From positions 1-64,000 of the forward strand of contig JAMKCH010088378.1 of NCBI GenBank assembly GCA_023653785.1: a stretch of DNA of 64,000 nucleotides, given 5' to 3'. This document shows positions 21,832 to 32,886 of the stretch, piece after piece. Position numbers and translations under genes: made by a program. The stretch's first letter is position 1; each line of letters begins with the position of its first letter. A model generated the notes under the pieces. The model had not been told where the DNA came from. It saw only the letters and a program-made list of their open reading frames with translations, and did not search any database. Source of the stretch: Ophioderma brevispina. Lineage: Eukaryota > Echinodermata > Ophiuroidea > Amphilepidida > Ophiodermatidae.

Positions 21832-22389
21832 CTAACATGGGAAGCCATCGGGTCCATAATGTATTGCAGGCTGCGGCAACTTACTTACTTGTTTTATACT
21901 TACTCGGTGGTTATCCTCTCGATTACTCCTCTTGGAAGTTAAACAGAGAAGCCCTGGAAATGTGGCATTAAATTTTAGCCCTAAACTGAATATGGTTGGG
22001 GGCTGTGATAGTTTCTTGTGGCAACTAATTCCATCTTCTAACAGTTTTTGGTTAAAAGGACTACATGTAGATTGTAGTTTTAGCAGTGATCTTGTCAAAT
22101 TGGTTGTTATTTTCCCTCCTCGGTTTATTTTTGGTTTCAAGGCGTCTGGGGTAATGTGAACTATGCCATTGATGACTTTGTAAAAATAAGTTAGCTGGTT
22201 GCACTCCCTTTTGTTTTCAAGTGAGGTCCATCTCAAGTAATTTAACATGTTCGTAACACTGCTTCGTCTCGAAAAATTCCCACATACAAGGCTGGCAGCT
22301 CGACGCTCAACTTTTCCCAGTGTAGAAATGTTCTTTGCAGTATGAGGGTCCCATGCTACACTCCCATATTCCAAGTGTGGCTTAACCAA
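21832..22389 (-). pseudogene. CR1/L2-like LINE reverse-transcriptase C-terminal fragment
   Basis: A 185-residue open frame beginning VKPHLEYGSVAWDPHTAKN and continuing ERRAASLVCGNFSRRSSVTN, MLNYLRWTSLENKRECNQL. This is the typical tail following the reverse-transcriptase domain in CR1-type LINEs (LEY.s.vWdP.t.k.i..le.vqrraa). The catalytic palm is absent, as expected of a 5'-truncated copy. Confidence 0.8.
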
Positions 22390-23119
22390 ACTTCCCTTTA
22401 ACTGTTTTTAATCTGAGCCAAAGTTCATCATGATCAAATTAAGAATACGGGTTGATTTTGATGCGGCATGTTCACACTGGTGGTCTGGTACGGCGGTCCG
22501 TAAAGTGTGTAGTCTGTGTCACAGACTTCGAAAGATATTATCTAAATTAGTACCGCGCGAGAGATTAACGTTATCTGTCTGTCATAGCGAATGCATGCAA
22601 ATGAACTAAATCTCAAATATCTCCGGAAAACGAAGGGGTTCTATGGAGATTTTTGCAGAGTGTCCGTTACTATGTTTTGTTTTGGATATGTATCGTAATT
22701 AGGTCTGAACCTAGTATAGAACCTATCGAGAAAATTGAACGTTTTTGTCGGGTACTTCGGTGCTCGCAAACACGGAAAAGTAAACACGCAATCGCTACGG
22801 GCCGCATCCCTTTTTCCCACAATGCCTTTCGGTATTATTCCAGTCTTGAGAATTTTCAAACGCTGCGCCAACTTTTTTTTTCAATTTTAGAAACAGGATA
22901 TACGTACTTACCGGACCTCCGTAGTGGTCTGGATGATGATGTTAAGATAAGTGATCTCGGATGATGCGCTTCATAAGTTGGCTATCTACTATATGCTCCA
23001 GGAGCGTACAGCTCACCGGCGTCAGAGAGACGGGCCTGTAGTTGGCAAGATCTGCTTTAGACACTTTGGTGAATTTAAAAGTTCATCCGGGTGTGAATTT
23101 ATAATGCACAATTTTGATA

Positions 23120-23250
23120 TAAAATTGGTTTGGTTGAGCCTACTAGTATATTTATTGGTCGAGCTATGAGTTGCAAAAATATTGTCGAGCTCAATATTTT
23201 AAAACTCATAGCAAAACCAATAAATATTGGGTTAAAATCATCCAATTTGA
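23120..23250 (+). repeat. Foldback with CTATGAGTT/AACTCATAG arms
   Basis: AAATTGGTTTGGTTGAGCC, ATTTATTGGTCGAGCTATGA and GTT are mirrored by AACTCATAGCAAAACCAATA then AATATTGGGTTAAAATCATC and CAATTT. Imperfect arms of about 45 bp. Confidence 0.5.
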
Positions 23251-23396
23251 TCATTGATATGTTTTGGATCCGATATTTTCCCACACTTGGATCCATACAA
23301 AAATAATAATGTTAAAAAATTAAACTCTCTCGATCCTTATCAATGCTTGCTCTCAAGTATACAACTAAATGTCGCAGAAAGTGCAACCAATATAAA

Positions 23397-23842
23397 CTCC
23401 TCAAAAAAAGTTTGGAATTTTTTTTTTGGTTGAGTTGCATCTCGCTTTATTTGAAGGTTATTTTCATAGTGTTGAATATCAGTGAAAAGGTCATTTTTTT
23501 CTCTTTACAGTGACACCTCATTTGTAACAATCACTTCCATGGCTGAGTACCTCTCCTTTGATTACAGGCAGGTCTCAAACAAAATGTGCCAAACTAATGC
23601 AAATGATGAAACTGATTGTTCTCTTGGAGACAAATAATGGCAATTTTGGCACATTTTGTTGGAAACCTCCTTGTCTTGCAAGGAGAGTTACTCAACCATG
23701 GATTACGCGGTTGTTAAAAATGAGGTGTCGCTGTAAACGTAGGAAAATGAACGACCGTTTCACTGATACTAAATAGTAGGAAAACACCCTTCAAATAAAA
23801 TGAGATATAACTCAACAAAAAAAGTTTCCAAACTTTTTGGAG
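23397..23842 (+). mobile_element. Long hairpin element, about 446 bp
   Basis: Ends CTCCTCAAAAAAAGTTTGGAA and TTCCAAACTTTTTGGAG. Inward, TTATTTGAAGG and ACACCTCATTTGTAAC are matched by CCTTCAAATAA and AAAATGAGGTGTCGC. Further in, CAAACAAAATGTGCC pairs with GGCACATTTTGTTGG. Almost the whole element is self-complementary. Confidence 0.65.
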
Positions 23843-24209
23843 GTGTTTATTTTCTGGTGTCAGACAACCGCAATTGACACCAATTTGAAAAGAATCGGAG
23901 CTTCCTTAAATTTTAACTCCAAGAATCCAGGATGGCCTTGAATCTATTTCACACTGGAGTAATTAAACTATTATCTACATACGTGCCATATCTACACGTT
24001 TGGCTAACTGTAAACAATAGCAATGCGTTATTAGGTGTACGTTCATTTTATTGGGAAAACTCTGTATCCATTAAATATAAATCAAGATAATTATGCATGG
24101 CCAACTGGCATTTTCAACAAATTGTAAATCGCTGTTACCGATATAAAAAAGTAATTCCCACCCCTGAAATTAGTCTGTCAAGTTCAAACGATATATCGTA
24201 TATACAATA

Positions 24210-24464
24210 TGGGATATAATTGGAAGCGGTGTTTTAAAAGTTGCAGTAAATTCTATTGACAACCATACTGTTTACAGATTAAAAACAGTGCAATCCTCTT
24301 CTTCTCTGCATGACTAATTCTCCTTCTCTATATGGCTTTACTTCAACTTTTAAATACTGTGGTGGGTTCGGTCAAGTGGGCATAACTTCAACAATACTTA
24401 GTCGATCGCCACAAATGAGGTGTCAAAGTACGCGGAAATAAACACCGCTTCCAATTATATCCCA
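24210..24464 (+). mobile_element. TA-flanked element with perfect ends
   Basis: TGGGATATAATTGGAAGCGG at the left is exactly inverted at the right, and the match continues to GTGTTT. TA dinucleotides flank both sides. No ORF; a Tc1/mariner-type non-autonomous element is the simplest reading. Confidence 0.75.
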
Positions 24465-24729
24465 TAATGTATATTCTTATTCAGTGGGAAGGGTTTAGTA
24501 AGCAAACACGAAATATCATTGGTTGTTGCCTATCTTATATGAGACGATATTAGATAGTGCGTCGCCGCGCAAGTGTTTACGCGCGCGTGTATAAGCTTAT
24601 GCAGTGCGCACGCAGGTAGTACGGGTTGGTTCATTTTTTACAGCGGGGGAATATTTTTGTTTTTTAAACTAATATTATTGAAATAAAACTATTTTCGGTG
24701 ATTTAAACAACCAAAACTAAATAAGAATG

Positions 24730-24883
24730 AGAATAAAAAATAGCATTTGTTGTTTTGCCTATCTAATATTGTTATCGTAGTGGATACCGGCTACGCCGGC
24801 ATCTACTACTCAAAATATTGGACTGCCCATCCAATATGACACGTTATTAGATAGGCAAAACAACAAATCCTATCTTTTATTCT
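24730..24883 (+). mobile_element. Short hairpin element
   Basis: About 42-bp arms: AGAATAAAAAATAGCATTTG then TTGTTTTGCCTATCTAATA, and the inverted version ending GATAGGATTTGTTGTTTTGC when reversed. The loop contains GGCTACGCCGGCATCTACTA. A related CCTATCTTATATGAGACG piece lies upstream at 24530. Confidence 0.6.
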
Positions 24884-26589
24884 CTAAATACTATGTATCG
24901 ACTTGACAGGCAAAAATCAGGGGTGGGGCGTTACTTTTTTGGATGTGTTTATTACGTAGATACTGTGTTCTTCCGTGGGGCGAAAAAAATGTTTTGTCTA
25001 CTGAAAGACCTCCAATCCAAAATATCAATTTCTGTATCAAATTTTAACATTCGTCCGACCCCCCAACGGATGATTCCCTGTCGCAAAAAACGCAAACGAA
25101 TATGATCTAAGGCTTTTATGTAATTGTAAGTTCATCCTTTGCGGCCATTGTAGCGAAAAAATGAAGGTACCACCTTCAAGGAGGTCAGGGTATCCCGTCA
25201 AAGTCGGAAGGTGTGGGGGGGGCACCTTCCTATACTTTACTGTGTAAAATGCCAAAAAATGGTACTTTTGTTATGTATGATGCTACTGTAGCAAATACTA
25301 ACAATAGTTGTATTTTTTCTTATTTTTAGAGTATATGTATGCATACTTTGGCACCCATCATTGCCAAATAAATACCAATGTTGCTTTCATGAATGGCGAA
25401 AATGTTCGAAAAACCCTTAATTCTGGAAATTTCCTTACAAATAACGTTATAACTAACCTCTCAGTTATGACGTCACTATGACGCCATATTGTTAAAACTT
25501 GATATGTTTGTACTTTATTTGAAGTAAAGGACATATAGCTACACACTGATACTAAACAAGATGATGTTTGTCCCTCAGTTACGAAAAAATCGGAGGGGGG
25601 TGGGAGTAACCACCCCCCCCCCCCCATCTTGGTCGTAAACATAGTAGAAAAACCCTTGGTTGGATTAGATACTGCGTTTTTTCGTATGGGGCAGAGAGCG
25701 AAAGACACAACTATAACGTTTTAATGATTAGGACAAGTAAATACCATAGGTACATATTAAAGTGATTGCATTTTTCTTATTTAACCTCTGTGTAAACCTT
25801 GATCCCTTAAATATACATGTTCCCGTCTACACGTTTGATATACTATTTTGTAAGGTTTCTTAGAGTAATTACAAACAATGCCTCTGTTACAAATTTAGTA
25901 GGTCCTGCCATAGTGTTCTCTAATTTTAATAAACTACGTAAGCCTGCTCAATAAAAATGTACCCAATATTTCTAGTGGCTATTACTAATGGCTTTAATAT
26001 TAATAAACACACAATGAATATCACTTGGTTGATGATTTTTGTACTAATCATAATCTTCACACCATTGATAACATATCTTTGACCTATGGTATTTAGTGGT
26101 TGAAAGAGCAAATGTGTTTAGGTGTAACTTTCGATCCTCATTTATCTCAGTTGCCATCATATTAATCAGACTTTTCGGTATCTAATTGATATTAATCGTA
26201 GGGCAAATATTGTCTTTCCACTTGGATTCTTAAAATACTTGCCACTGCTTTTGCTATGCATGATGGTGATTTTTGTGTATTTGTGTGGTCTAACAGAGAT
26301 GTTCTTATACAACAATTTTTGATAATCATTGTGTTACTTGATACACCTTCAAGATATTGCCGATAAGAGATCATTCTCTTCATGATTAGTGATTATAATG
26401 ACTTGCACCCTCTTTAGGATCAATCAACTTGTAAATGTTTGTTGTCAAACTATAGCTTTATTAAATATCTTCTTACATCAACATGTTACGCAAATATCGT
26501 CGGTTACTCAAGGCCATCCAGTGTCAATTTCTGCCAGTGCGATTGAGCATTCAACGTAGCGGTTTAACCTGTCCAACCATAAGTCGCCT
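24884..26589. other. No gene seen
   Basis: Includes a short copy of dispersed repeat D (25140-25255) and a C-run at 25610-25625. Open frames have no recognisable content. Confidence 0.5.
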
Positions 26590-26593
26590 TTAA

Positions 26594-27187
26594 GGGGTTT
26601 GACGTGTGATCTGTGTACGCGCAAGCTGGTTTGCACCTTCAGCATTCTGTTTAGAGCCCAATCATCGACAAGATAAGAACTTTCGTTTTGAGGTGCGAAG
26701 GAATCAATCGCAGATATCGCGGACAACTGTGCGTTTTGTTTGCGTCTATTCAAATCGCGCATCTTTACGCCTGCTTTCCTGTTTGCTGCGTGCCGAATGT
26801 GTCGCGGATTTTTCTTGCCGCCCAACAATGTCCCCAAATTGATAAAAGTGTCAAATTTGAGTGGCGGAAAAAGCAAGACGGTGACCCCTAGTTGTTATTT
26901 CAAAATTTTAAAGAACCACATTGGTACCTCAACATACTTGAAAATTCAAAAATTCTATCGAGTAGTTTTTTATTTTGTAGGCGATTCAAGCATATTTTTT
27001 TACTTTTCTCATAGACGTATGTGGTTAAAAAAAGCGACCAGATACCTTTTTATTTTTGGCTATAGCTCAAAAACAAAGTCGGTGACACCCTCTTTTTATT
27101 TCAGATTCTTGATCAGCACCGTTGAAAATACCATATATGTGAATTCTAGACAATTTTATCAAGTAATTCGCTAACACGTCAAACCCC
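26594..27187 (+). mobile_element. TTAA element with GGGGTTTGACGTG ends
   Basis: TTAA at 26590-26593 and 27188-27191. Perfect 13-bp inverted ends GGGGTTTGACGTG / CACGTCAAACCCC. The interior has open frames of up to 144 codons on plus, but without recognisable domains or sensible composition. Confidence 0.72.
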
Positions 27188-27239
27188 TTAATCCCCCAGG
27201 GATAAAAACCATGTTGAATATTGCGACAGTCGATTCCTT

Positions 27240-27292
27240 CTGTGTGTGTCTGTGTGTGTATGTATGTGTGTGTATGTATGTGTGTTCCATTT
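27240..27292 (+). repeat. (TG)n / TATG simple repeat
   Basis: TGTGTGTGTCTGTGTGTGTA then TGTATGTGTGTGTATGTATG; about 50 bp. Confidence 0.85.
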
Positions 27293-27424
27293 TAATTTGC
27301 TTTTCCATATTCACTTCATACTTGGTCACTGGCAAATAGTGTGTGCACACATTGGCCTATAGTGACAGCTATGTAACCTTTGAATCCAGTCTCCTAACTT
27401 GGTTAGGTTGTTGGTTATGTTAAA

Positions 27425-27744
27425 GGGGCACCACCCGATCCTCAGCCTAGATTCCACTTTTCACCGTATCAAACCTGAGATTTTGGTACCATTAGAAACC
27501 TTATATTTTTCTTATCCCATCTACAAAATATTTTGACTGACTTTTTCCCCATTATCATGCTACAGGCTAAAATATGGTTTGTTTACAGTAACCGGAAAAT
27601 ATTTGTATAGTACTCTATGGGATAACGTAATACACACAATTACCGCTAACATAAAATGGTATGAAATTGTGAAATTAAAGTATGTTGTGATGGCCCTTAT
27701 TACGAAACAGAGGCAACTGTATGTTGTAATCTAGTGAGACACCT
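27425..27744 (+). mobile_element. TTAA element, family A, copy 2
   Basis: TTAA at 27421-27424 and 27745-27748. Begins AGGGGCACCACCCGATCC and ends GTGAGACACCT. Collinear with 16560-16860 over its length, including ATCAAACCTGAGATTTTGGT. Confidence 0.78.
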
Positions 27745-27924
27745 TTAACTTGGTTAGGTTGACTACAAAGATGAACTTCTACCAAATCTCAATGTCCAAA
27801 TTTGACGATTATCATGTTTGAAGAGTCCAAGTGTTGAAAATATCGGATCCGAAACATGCTAATCATAAAATCGGATGATTTTATATGAAACTTGGTATGT
27901 GGGTAAGGGTTCATGCACGTAATA

Positions 27925-28117
27925 GACCGTATTCAATAGCCAGCCATGTTGGTGGACAAGATAGACGTATTCCAGTACTACAATACATTCACCTGTCAAT
28001 GATCCCTGTGCAATCGCTAAACATGGATCGATTGACAGCTTAGTGTATTGTAGTCCTGGAATGTATGCATCTTGTCCACCAACATGTCTGGTGGCTGACG
28101 TCATATTGAATGCGGTC
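27925..28117 (+). mobile_element. TA-flanked hairpin element
   Basis: GACCGTATTCAATA at the left and TATTGAATGCGGTC at the right, with TA on both flanks. Arms extend over 80 bp (CATGTTGGTGGACAAGAT / ATCTTGTCCACCAACATG; CACCTGTCAATGATC-like / GATCGATTGACAG). Confidence 0.72.
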
Positions 28118-28119
28118 TA

Positions 28120-29069
28120 TACCTGCACACTGTGCCAACATTATTTGTGCATATTGATGAACTACTACAAACACTTCTACTTCTACGCTTACACAAAAAT
28201 GCATGATGGAAATTCTGAAACAGGAGGTCATGAAAAAGTCATACAGGCGTGTCCGTAGGCACGGGCGATCAGTTTCTGCAAAATGTCCACTTCTTTTGTT
28301 GATCTCCACTCTTTGGTGATGTGGTTTAAAATTCCTAAAAAGACCATTTTAGGGACTTTATCCAATCTATGATTTGTGGTAAAAAGCGCTAGGACGAAAT
28401 GCTCAAACAACCCCCCCCCCCTCCTTTACTGTGTAAACCCCTTTGGCAGAACTTGAAACGACATGGTCTTGAGTAGCTGGCGATATTTTGCATAAGGTAT
28501 TGTTAGAATTTCCTTATTTTTGCACAATAAGAAAATACTTATTTATATACTTATACGAATTTACCGTCGATTTATCCTGTAGAGGGTGCAAATCATAAGA
28601 ATCACAGCACGAATTTTAGAGACAGCTGTAATATGTCAGTAAGAGGGTTTTGATAGGTGGCCTATTTTAAACAAATTTAAATGTGGTACCGATATAAAGC
28701 ACATTCCTACATGAGGTAGGACTTCATTGCTTCTATCAAATGTTTTTGTGTTGGTGTCTCATAAAAATATTATTTTAAATCATTTTTGAAAAGTTGGGTG
28801 ATTCTGAGAATGAAGTGGACATTCAACGTAATTCTTTCCCACATGACGCAAGTATCAGCGTCATCTAATGGCTAGCAGTTCACCCGTTCTGTGATGGTAA
28901 TAAAATTCATAATTGAGATTCATTATTAAATTACAAAAAGAATGTAATTAGAACCATTGAAGGCCTGTCTCATATGTGAATCTGTTTTAATATCAGACAG
29001 AGCTGCTTTTAGTTTTCTTAATGCAGATGATCAAAGATGGAATCATAGCTAAGCTATGCGCCAAAGACC
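28120..29069. other. No gene seen
   Basis: AT-rich sequence between the hairpin element and the LINE 3' end, with a C10 run at 28411. Confidence 0.5.
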
Positions 29070-29096
29070 TTCTGAGCAGTTCCCGGTAACCTTACC

Positions 29097-30530
29097 TTAC
29101 CGGACAGCATCATGCATTTCTGCACAGGCTGCCTGACTTGAGAGGGCTCTCCAGAGAATACGGTCTTGGGCCAGCTGCTCTGCCTCCTGTATAGTGAGTT
29201 CCAGTCCGAGGTGTCTGAGATCTCTTCTGATTACATCTGTCCATGCTGTCCTGGGTCTTCCTGGTCGGCGCTTTCCATGAATGGGTTTCCAGTTGTAGAG
29301 GATCCTTGGGATGCGCTCCATATCCATCCTTTGAATGTGACCAAATCATTTAAGGCGTCTCTTCCTGATGATAGATGTTAGCTGGGGCTGCAATGTCAGA
29401 GATCTGATATGCTTGTTTGAGATGTGCTGGGACCAGATTTTGCGTTGACAACGCATATCGAATGCATCAATCCTGGCTTCGTCCCTCTCTGTGAGTGACC
29501 AACATCCGGCTCCATACAGGAATATTGACAGCACACAGGTGTTATAGAACTTCATTTTGGTGGGAAGGCTGATGTAACGATTCTTCCACAGCAGATCCAG
29601 TTCTCGAAATGCTCCAGAGGCCTTCCCAATCCTATGGTTGAGTTCTTTAGTATTGGACCCATCGGCGCTACAGAAGGCTCCCAGATACTTAAAGTGCTGG
29701 ACAACTTTTATATTTCCTTCACTACCCATTGGTACAGATGGTGTGGATGGGTGACGACCAACTGGGAGAATTTCTGTTTTCTTGAAACTCATCCGCATGC
29801 CAAGCTTCCCAGCATGTATCCTAATGGCTTCAGTTGTCTCTGCCATCCTGGTTTCAGAGTATTCTAGCAGGGCTATGTCATCTGCATAGTCAAGGTCACA
29901 CAGTTTAACCTCTGGGTACCTGGAGCTCCTCCTAGGTATAAGAGTCATCCCTCTTTCATTGGTGTCCACAGCATTTTTCATGACAGAGTCTATCGCCAGG
30001 CCAAACAGAAGTGGTGACCATACATCGCCTTGTCTCACGCTGGTTATGATTTTAAACCAGCTGGATATGTGGTATCTGCATATGAGTTCCTGATGATGTT
30101 AATGATCTTTCTCGGAAACCCATAGATGCGTAGAATCTCCCACAGTGAAGGCCTGTGCACTGAGGCGAATGCTGCCTTGAAGTCAATGAAGTTGATGAGA
30201 CAGGGAAGTTGTTGGTCGAGACATTTTGCAATAATTTGGTTCAGGCTGAATATTTGGTCTTGGCAAGAGCGCCCCTTCCTGAAGCCAGCTTGGTTTTCAC
30301 GCATCTTGTCGTCAATCTTTTCCTTCATCCTCAGCAGAAGAATCGTGGAAAACACTTTCTCAGCAATATTCAGGAGTATTATCCCTCTGTGATTGCTGCA
30401 GTAGGAGAAGTCGCCCTTCTTGGGCAGGGGAAGAATAATGCCTGTACTCCACTCTCTAGGGGTGACTTCTTTTTCCAAAATTAATTTGCAAATGTGCAGG
30501 AGCCAGTCCTTGACATTTTCTCCCCCGTCC
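29097..30530 (-). pseudogene. LINE reverse transcriptase, palm, and C-terminal tail
   Basis: After the TTAA element the frame resumes (DGGENVKDWLLHICK). It runs through NHRGIILLNIAEKVFS, ENQAGFRKGRSCQDQIF and FIDFKAAFASVHR to a frame break near 30060. It then continues RQGDVWSPLLFGLAIDSVM and the YADD catalytic box. In FIDFKAAF the first catalytic aspartate is present. After RRLK a TGA replaces the usual Trp, followed by FGHIQRMDMERIPR. Confidence 0.83.
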
Positions 30531-30534
30531 TTAA

Positions 30535-30857
30535 AGGGGCGTGTTCCGATCGTCTGATTTACCCGGAAGTAGTATCGATTTTGATATCAGATGAAAGGCC
30601 GTATTTTTCTCATTGTCTTCCTGAAATTTGAGCCCTCGAACCCATTTCATTCCCAAGATATAAACAAAAAACCGCCGTTTTTAGTGGTTAACCACTTTTT
30701 TAGCACAGTATTGAATAGGGCTTTGCAACATGCATTATTGCGTCTACCATCAAAACCGCAAGTTTGTTTCCCACGGTACTTGATGGGGTGTATGTGCAAG
30801 TGCCAGGCTCTCATATCATGTAGAGAACACAATACACATAAATCGGAACAACCACCT
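30535..30857 (+). mobile_element. TTAA-flanked short DNA transposon inside the LINE reverse transcriptase
   Basis: Flanked by TTAA at 30531-30534 and 30858-30861. Ends are AGGGGCGTGTTCCGAT and ATCGGAACAACCACCT, imperfect inverted repeats. Excision leaving a single TTAA would rejoin the reverse-transcriptase frame (GAG CTA CTT AAG GAC), which fixes the insertion site exactly. No transposase. The TTAA target is that of piggyBac-type elements. Confidence 0.8.
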
Positions 30858-30861
30858 TTAA

Positions 30862-31564
30862 GTAGCTCTGGGGTGATGTTATCAGGTCCTGGAGCTTTGT
30901 TGCGTTTCAACAGACTGATGGCTTTGTCTAGTTCCTCTCTAGTGGGTGTGTCCATATTGATGTTTAGTTCTTCCAATGGAGTGTAGGAAGAAAAGTCATA
31001 AAGCTCTGCTGGTTTATCTGAATTGAGCAGATTCTCAAAGTATTCTGCCCATCTCTTTAGTCGGCCTGCCTCATCCTTAATGGTCTTGTCATTGTTGTCT
31101 CTGATTTGTGGTGCCTGCTTTGAAGATTTTCCTGTGATGATGTTCTTCTTCTGGTATACTTCTCTCATGTTGTTGCTTTCAGCAGCAGCTTCCAGTTCAT
31201 CTGCTATTTTGCAATACCAGGCTTTTTTGTCATTCCTCAGGCTTGCTCTTGTTTTTCTATTAAGCTTGTGGTACTCAGAACCTTGGGATGGTCTGGCTGC
31301 CTTTCTCTTAGCTATTAGATCCTTTGACTCTGATGATATCCACTCGTCTTTTTTTACCTTTTCTATTGCCTAGGTGTTGTTGGGCTGCCTCAATGACTGC
31401 ACCTGAGAATTTTGTCCATTCCTGGTCAACATCTGCCGTCTCATCAGTGTCAGCTAAGGCATGGAATCTGCCACCAACTGTAGCATTCATGCTCGCAAGG
31501 ATGTCTCTTTCTTGGAGTTTAGAAGTGTCATACCTTGGCTGTTTCTTCTGTGGTTTGGCAGCTG
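30862..31564 (-). pseudogene. LINE linker and reverse transcriptase, N-terminal part
   Basis: 31564-31308 encodes the linker (RYDTSKLQERDILASMNATV) up to a frame shift near 31340. 31168-30862 encodes ENLLNSDKPAEL, then LDKAISLLKRNKAPGPDNIT and PELLK. The KAPGPDNITPELLK block is the classic first motif of LINE reverse transcriptases. It stops at the TTAA element. Confidence 0.8.
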
Positions 31565-31568
31565 CAAG

Positions 31569-32015
31569 TTAGTTAGTTAGTTATACCAAAGTTTTAAATC
31601 CGGTTTTGTCCCCGTTAACGAGGGTGGCCGGATACACCTCACTCAATAAATACTGCTGTGTGAGGATTTATTGGAGCAAAAGATAATTGACCGGATGCCC
31701 TTCCTGACGTCAATCCACAGTTTTCGGCGGTGGGCCTAGCCTTTGGGCAACCACGCCCACCATGCAAGGCAGCATGTGCTGGATGGCCGCCATTAGCTCT
31801 CCAGAGCTGACGCCCTTGTAGGTAGATCTTCTTTTTCATTCTACCAGGGTAACCAGCTACCCTCCTCATCAGAAATCTGATGGGGGTGACGGTTTAGCCG
31901 CCGACAACTCGGCCCTGGGACAGGTAGTACTGGTTACCAGGATACCAGTAGCAGGCCCTCAAAGGAAACCTGACCTGACCTTAAAACCTGACCTGACCTT
32001 AAAACCTGACCTGAC
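31569..32015 (-). mobile_element. SINE-like insertion inside the LINE, 447 bp
   Basis: Exactly flanked by CAAG (31565-31568 and 32016-32019). Removing it and one CAAG restores the LINE frame (RMSL|AAAKPQKK). On the minus strand it opens with tandem GGTCAGGTCAGGTTTTAA units, about 2.5 copies, and ends with an (AACT)n tail (TTAGTTAGTTAG on plus). It contains GTCAGGAAGGGCATCCGG, which I recall as typical of RTE/BovB-type 3' ends. That suggests it is mobilised by an RTE-family LINE. Confidence 0.75.
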
Positions 32016-32886
32016 CAAGGGACATGCGAATTGTGGAGACAGCTAGGTTGTGATCGCTGCCTACATCTGCACCTCTGTAGACTCTGACATCCTTGAGGGA
32101 GTTGCACCATTTGCGGCTGACTAAGGTATGGTCAATCTGATTGACAGTTTTCCCATCAGGCGAGTTCCAGGTCAACTTATGGATTCTCTTATGAGGGAAT
32201 AATGAGGAGCCAACAATGAGGTTATGAGCCAAACACAGGGACAAGAGTCTTACTCCATTGTCATTCAGGTCCCCTTCTGCATGTTTAACTAGAGCGGGCT
32301 TCCAAGTTTCTGTGTCATGTCCGAGTTGTGCATTCATTTCCGCAATGACTATCTGCAGGTCATGTTTAGGGATGGTTGACAGTAGATCATCCAGTTGTTC
32401 GTAGAATGCATTTTTGTTGTTGATGTCATCTGGACGAGTTTCACTGTTGGTGGGTGCATAGCATACAACAATTGTCAACTTGGTGTGCTTGCAGTTAAAC
32501 CTGGCTATCATCAGCCGATCTGAGATACATTCATAAGATAGCAGGGACCTGGCGACTCTCTGAGACATCATGATGCCTACTGCATGTTCTCTCTTGTTGT
32601 AATCAGGTCCAGAGTGTATGATTTCCCACTTATTGTGACTGGTTCGTCCTTGCCTGGGCCAATGCAGTTCTGTCAAAGCGATGATATCAAGTTTGTATCT
32701 TTCACATTCATCAGTCAGGACATCTATCTTTCCAGGCGAGTTTAGACATTGGACGTTCCAATTTCCAATTCTCAAAGTCTCTTTGGTGATGTTTATAGAT
32801 CTGGTCTCAGCAGGGTGGTACCTAATTGGTCCTTCTCGCTTCCAAGTAATGGCTTCCTGGGATAGGCTTTCACCACTACCCTTCAT
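32016..32886 (-). CDS. LINE endonuclease domain
   Basis: It contains GNWNVQCLN, TELHWPRQGR, VVCYAPTNSE, NQIDHTLVSRKW and GSDHNLAV, in the order of the exonuclease-endonuclease-phosphatase fold. The block usually written GDFNA reads AEMNAQLG here, so the aspartate of that motif is a glutamate. The terminal SDH histidine is kept. The reading continues in frame across the SINE-like insertion into the linker of the reverse transcriptase when the insertion and one CAAG copy are skipped. Confidence 0.82.

Larger units (their letters stand above)
29070..32886 (-). mobile_element. LINE (non-LTR retrotransposon), endonuclease plus reverse transcriptase, disrupted
   Basis: Reading down the minus strand: apurinic-type endonuclease (32886-32016), then linker and reverse transcriptase with LCDLDYADDIALLEY (ORF 30038-29346). 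The C-terminal tail has HGKRRPGRPRTAW and ends at a TAA near 29097, followed by a GGTAA-type short repeat tail. The clade is RTE- or CR1-like, not resolved. Damage: a SINE-like insertion (31569-32015), a frame shift near 31340, a TTAA element (30535-30857), a frame break near 30060 and a TGA replacing Trp at 29346-29348. It probably cannot move now. The 5' boundary is uncertain and may extend to about 33450. Confidence 0.85.

Noticed and set aside
26508..27174. Open frames of 122 and 144 codons
   Set aside because: Lie wholly within a TTAA-flanked element, overlap on opposite strands and have no recognisable domain.
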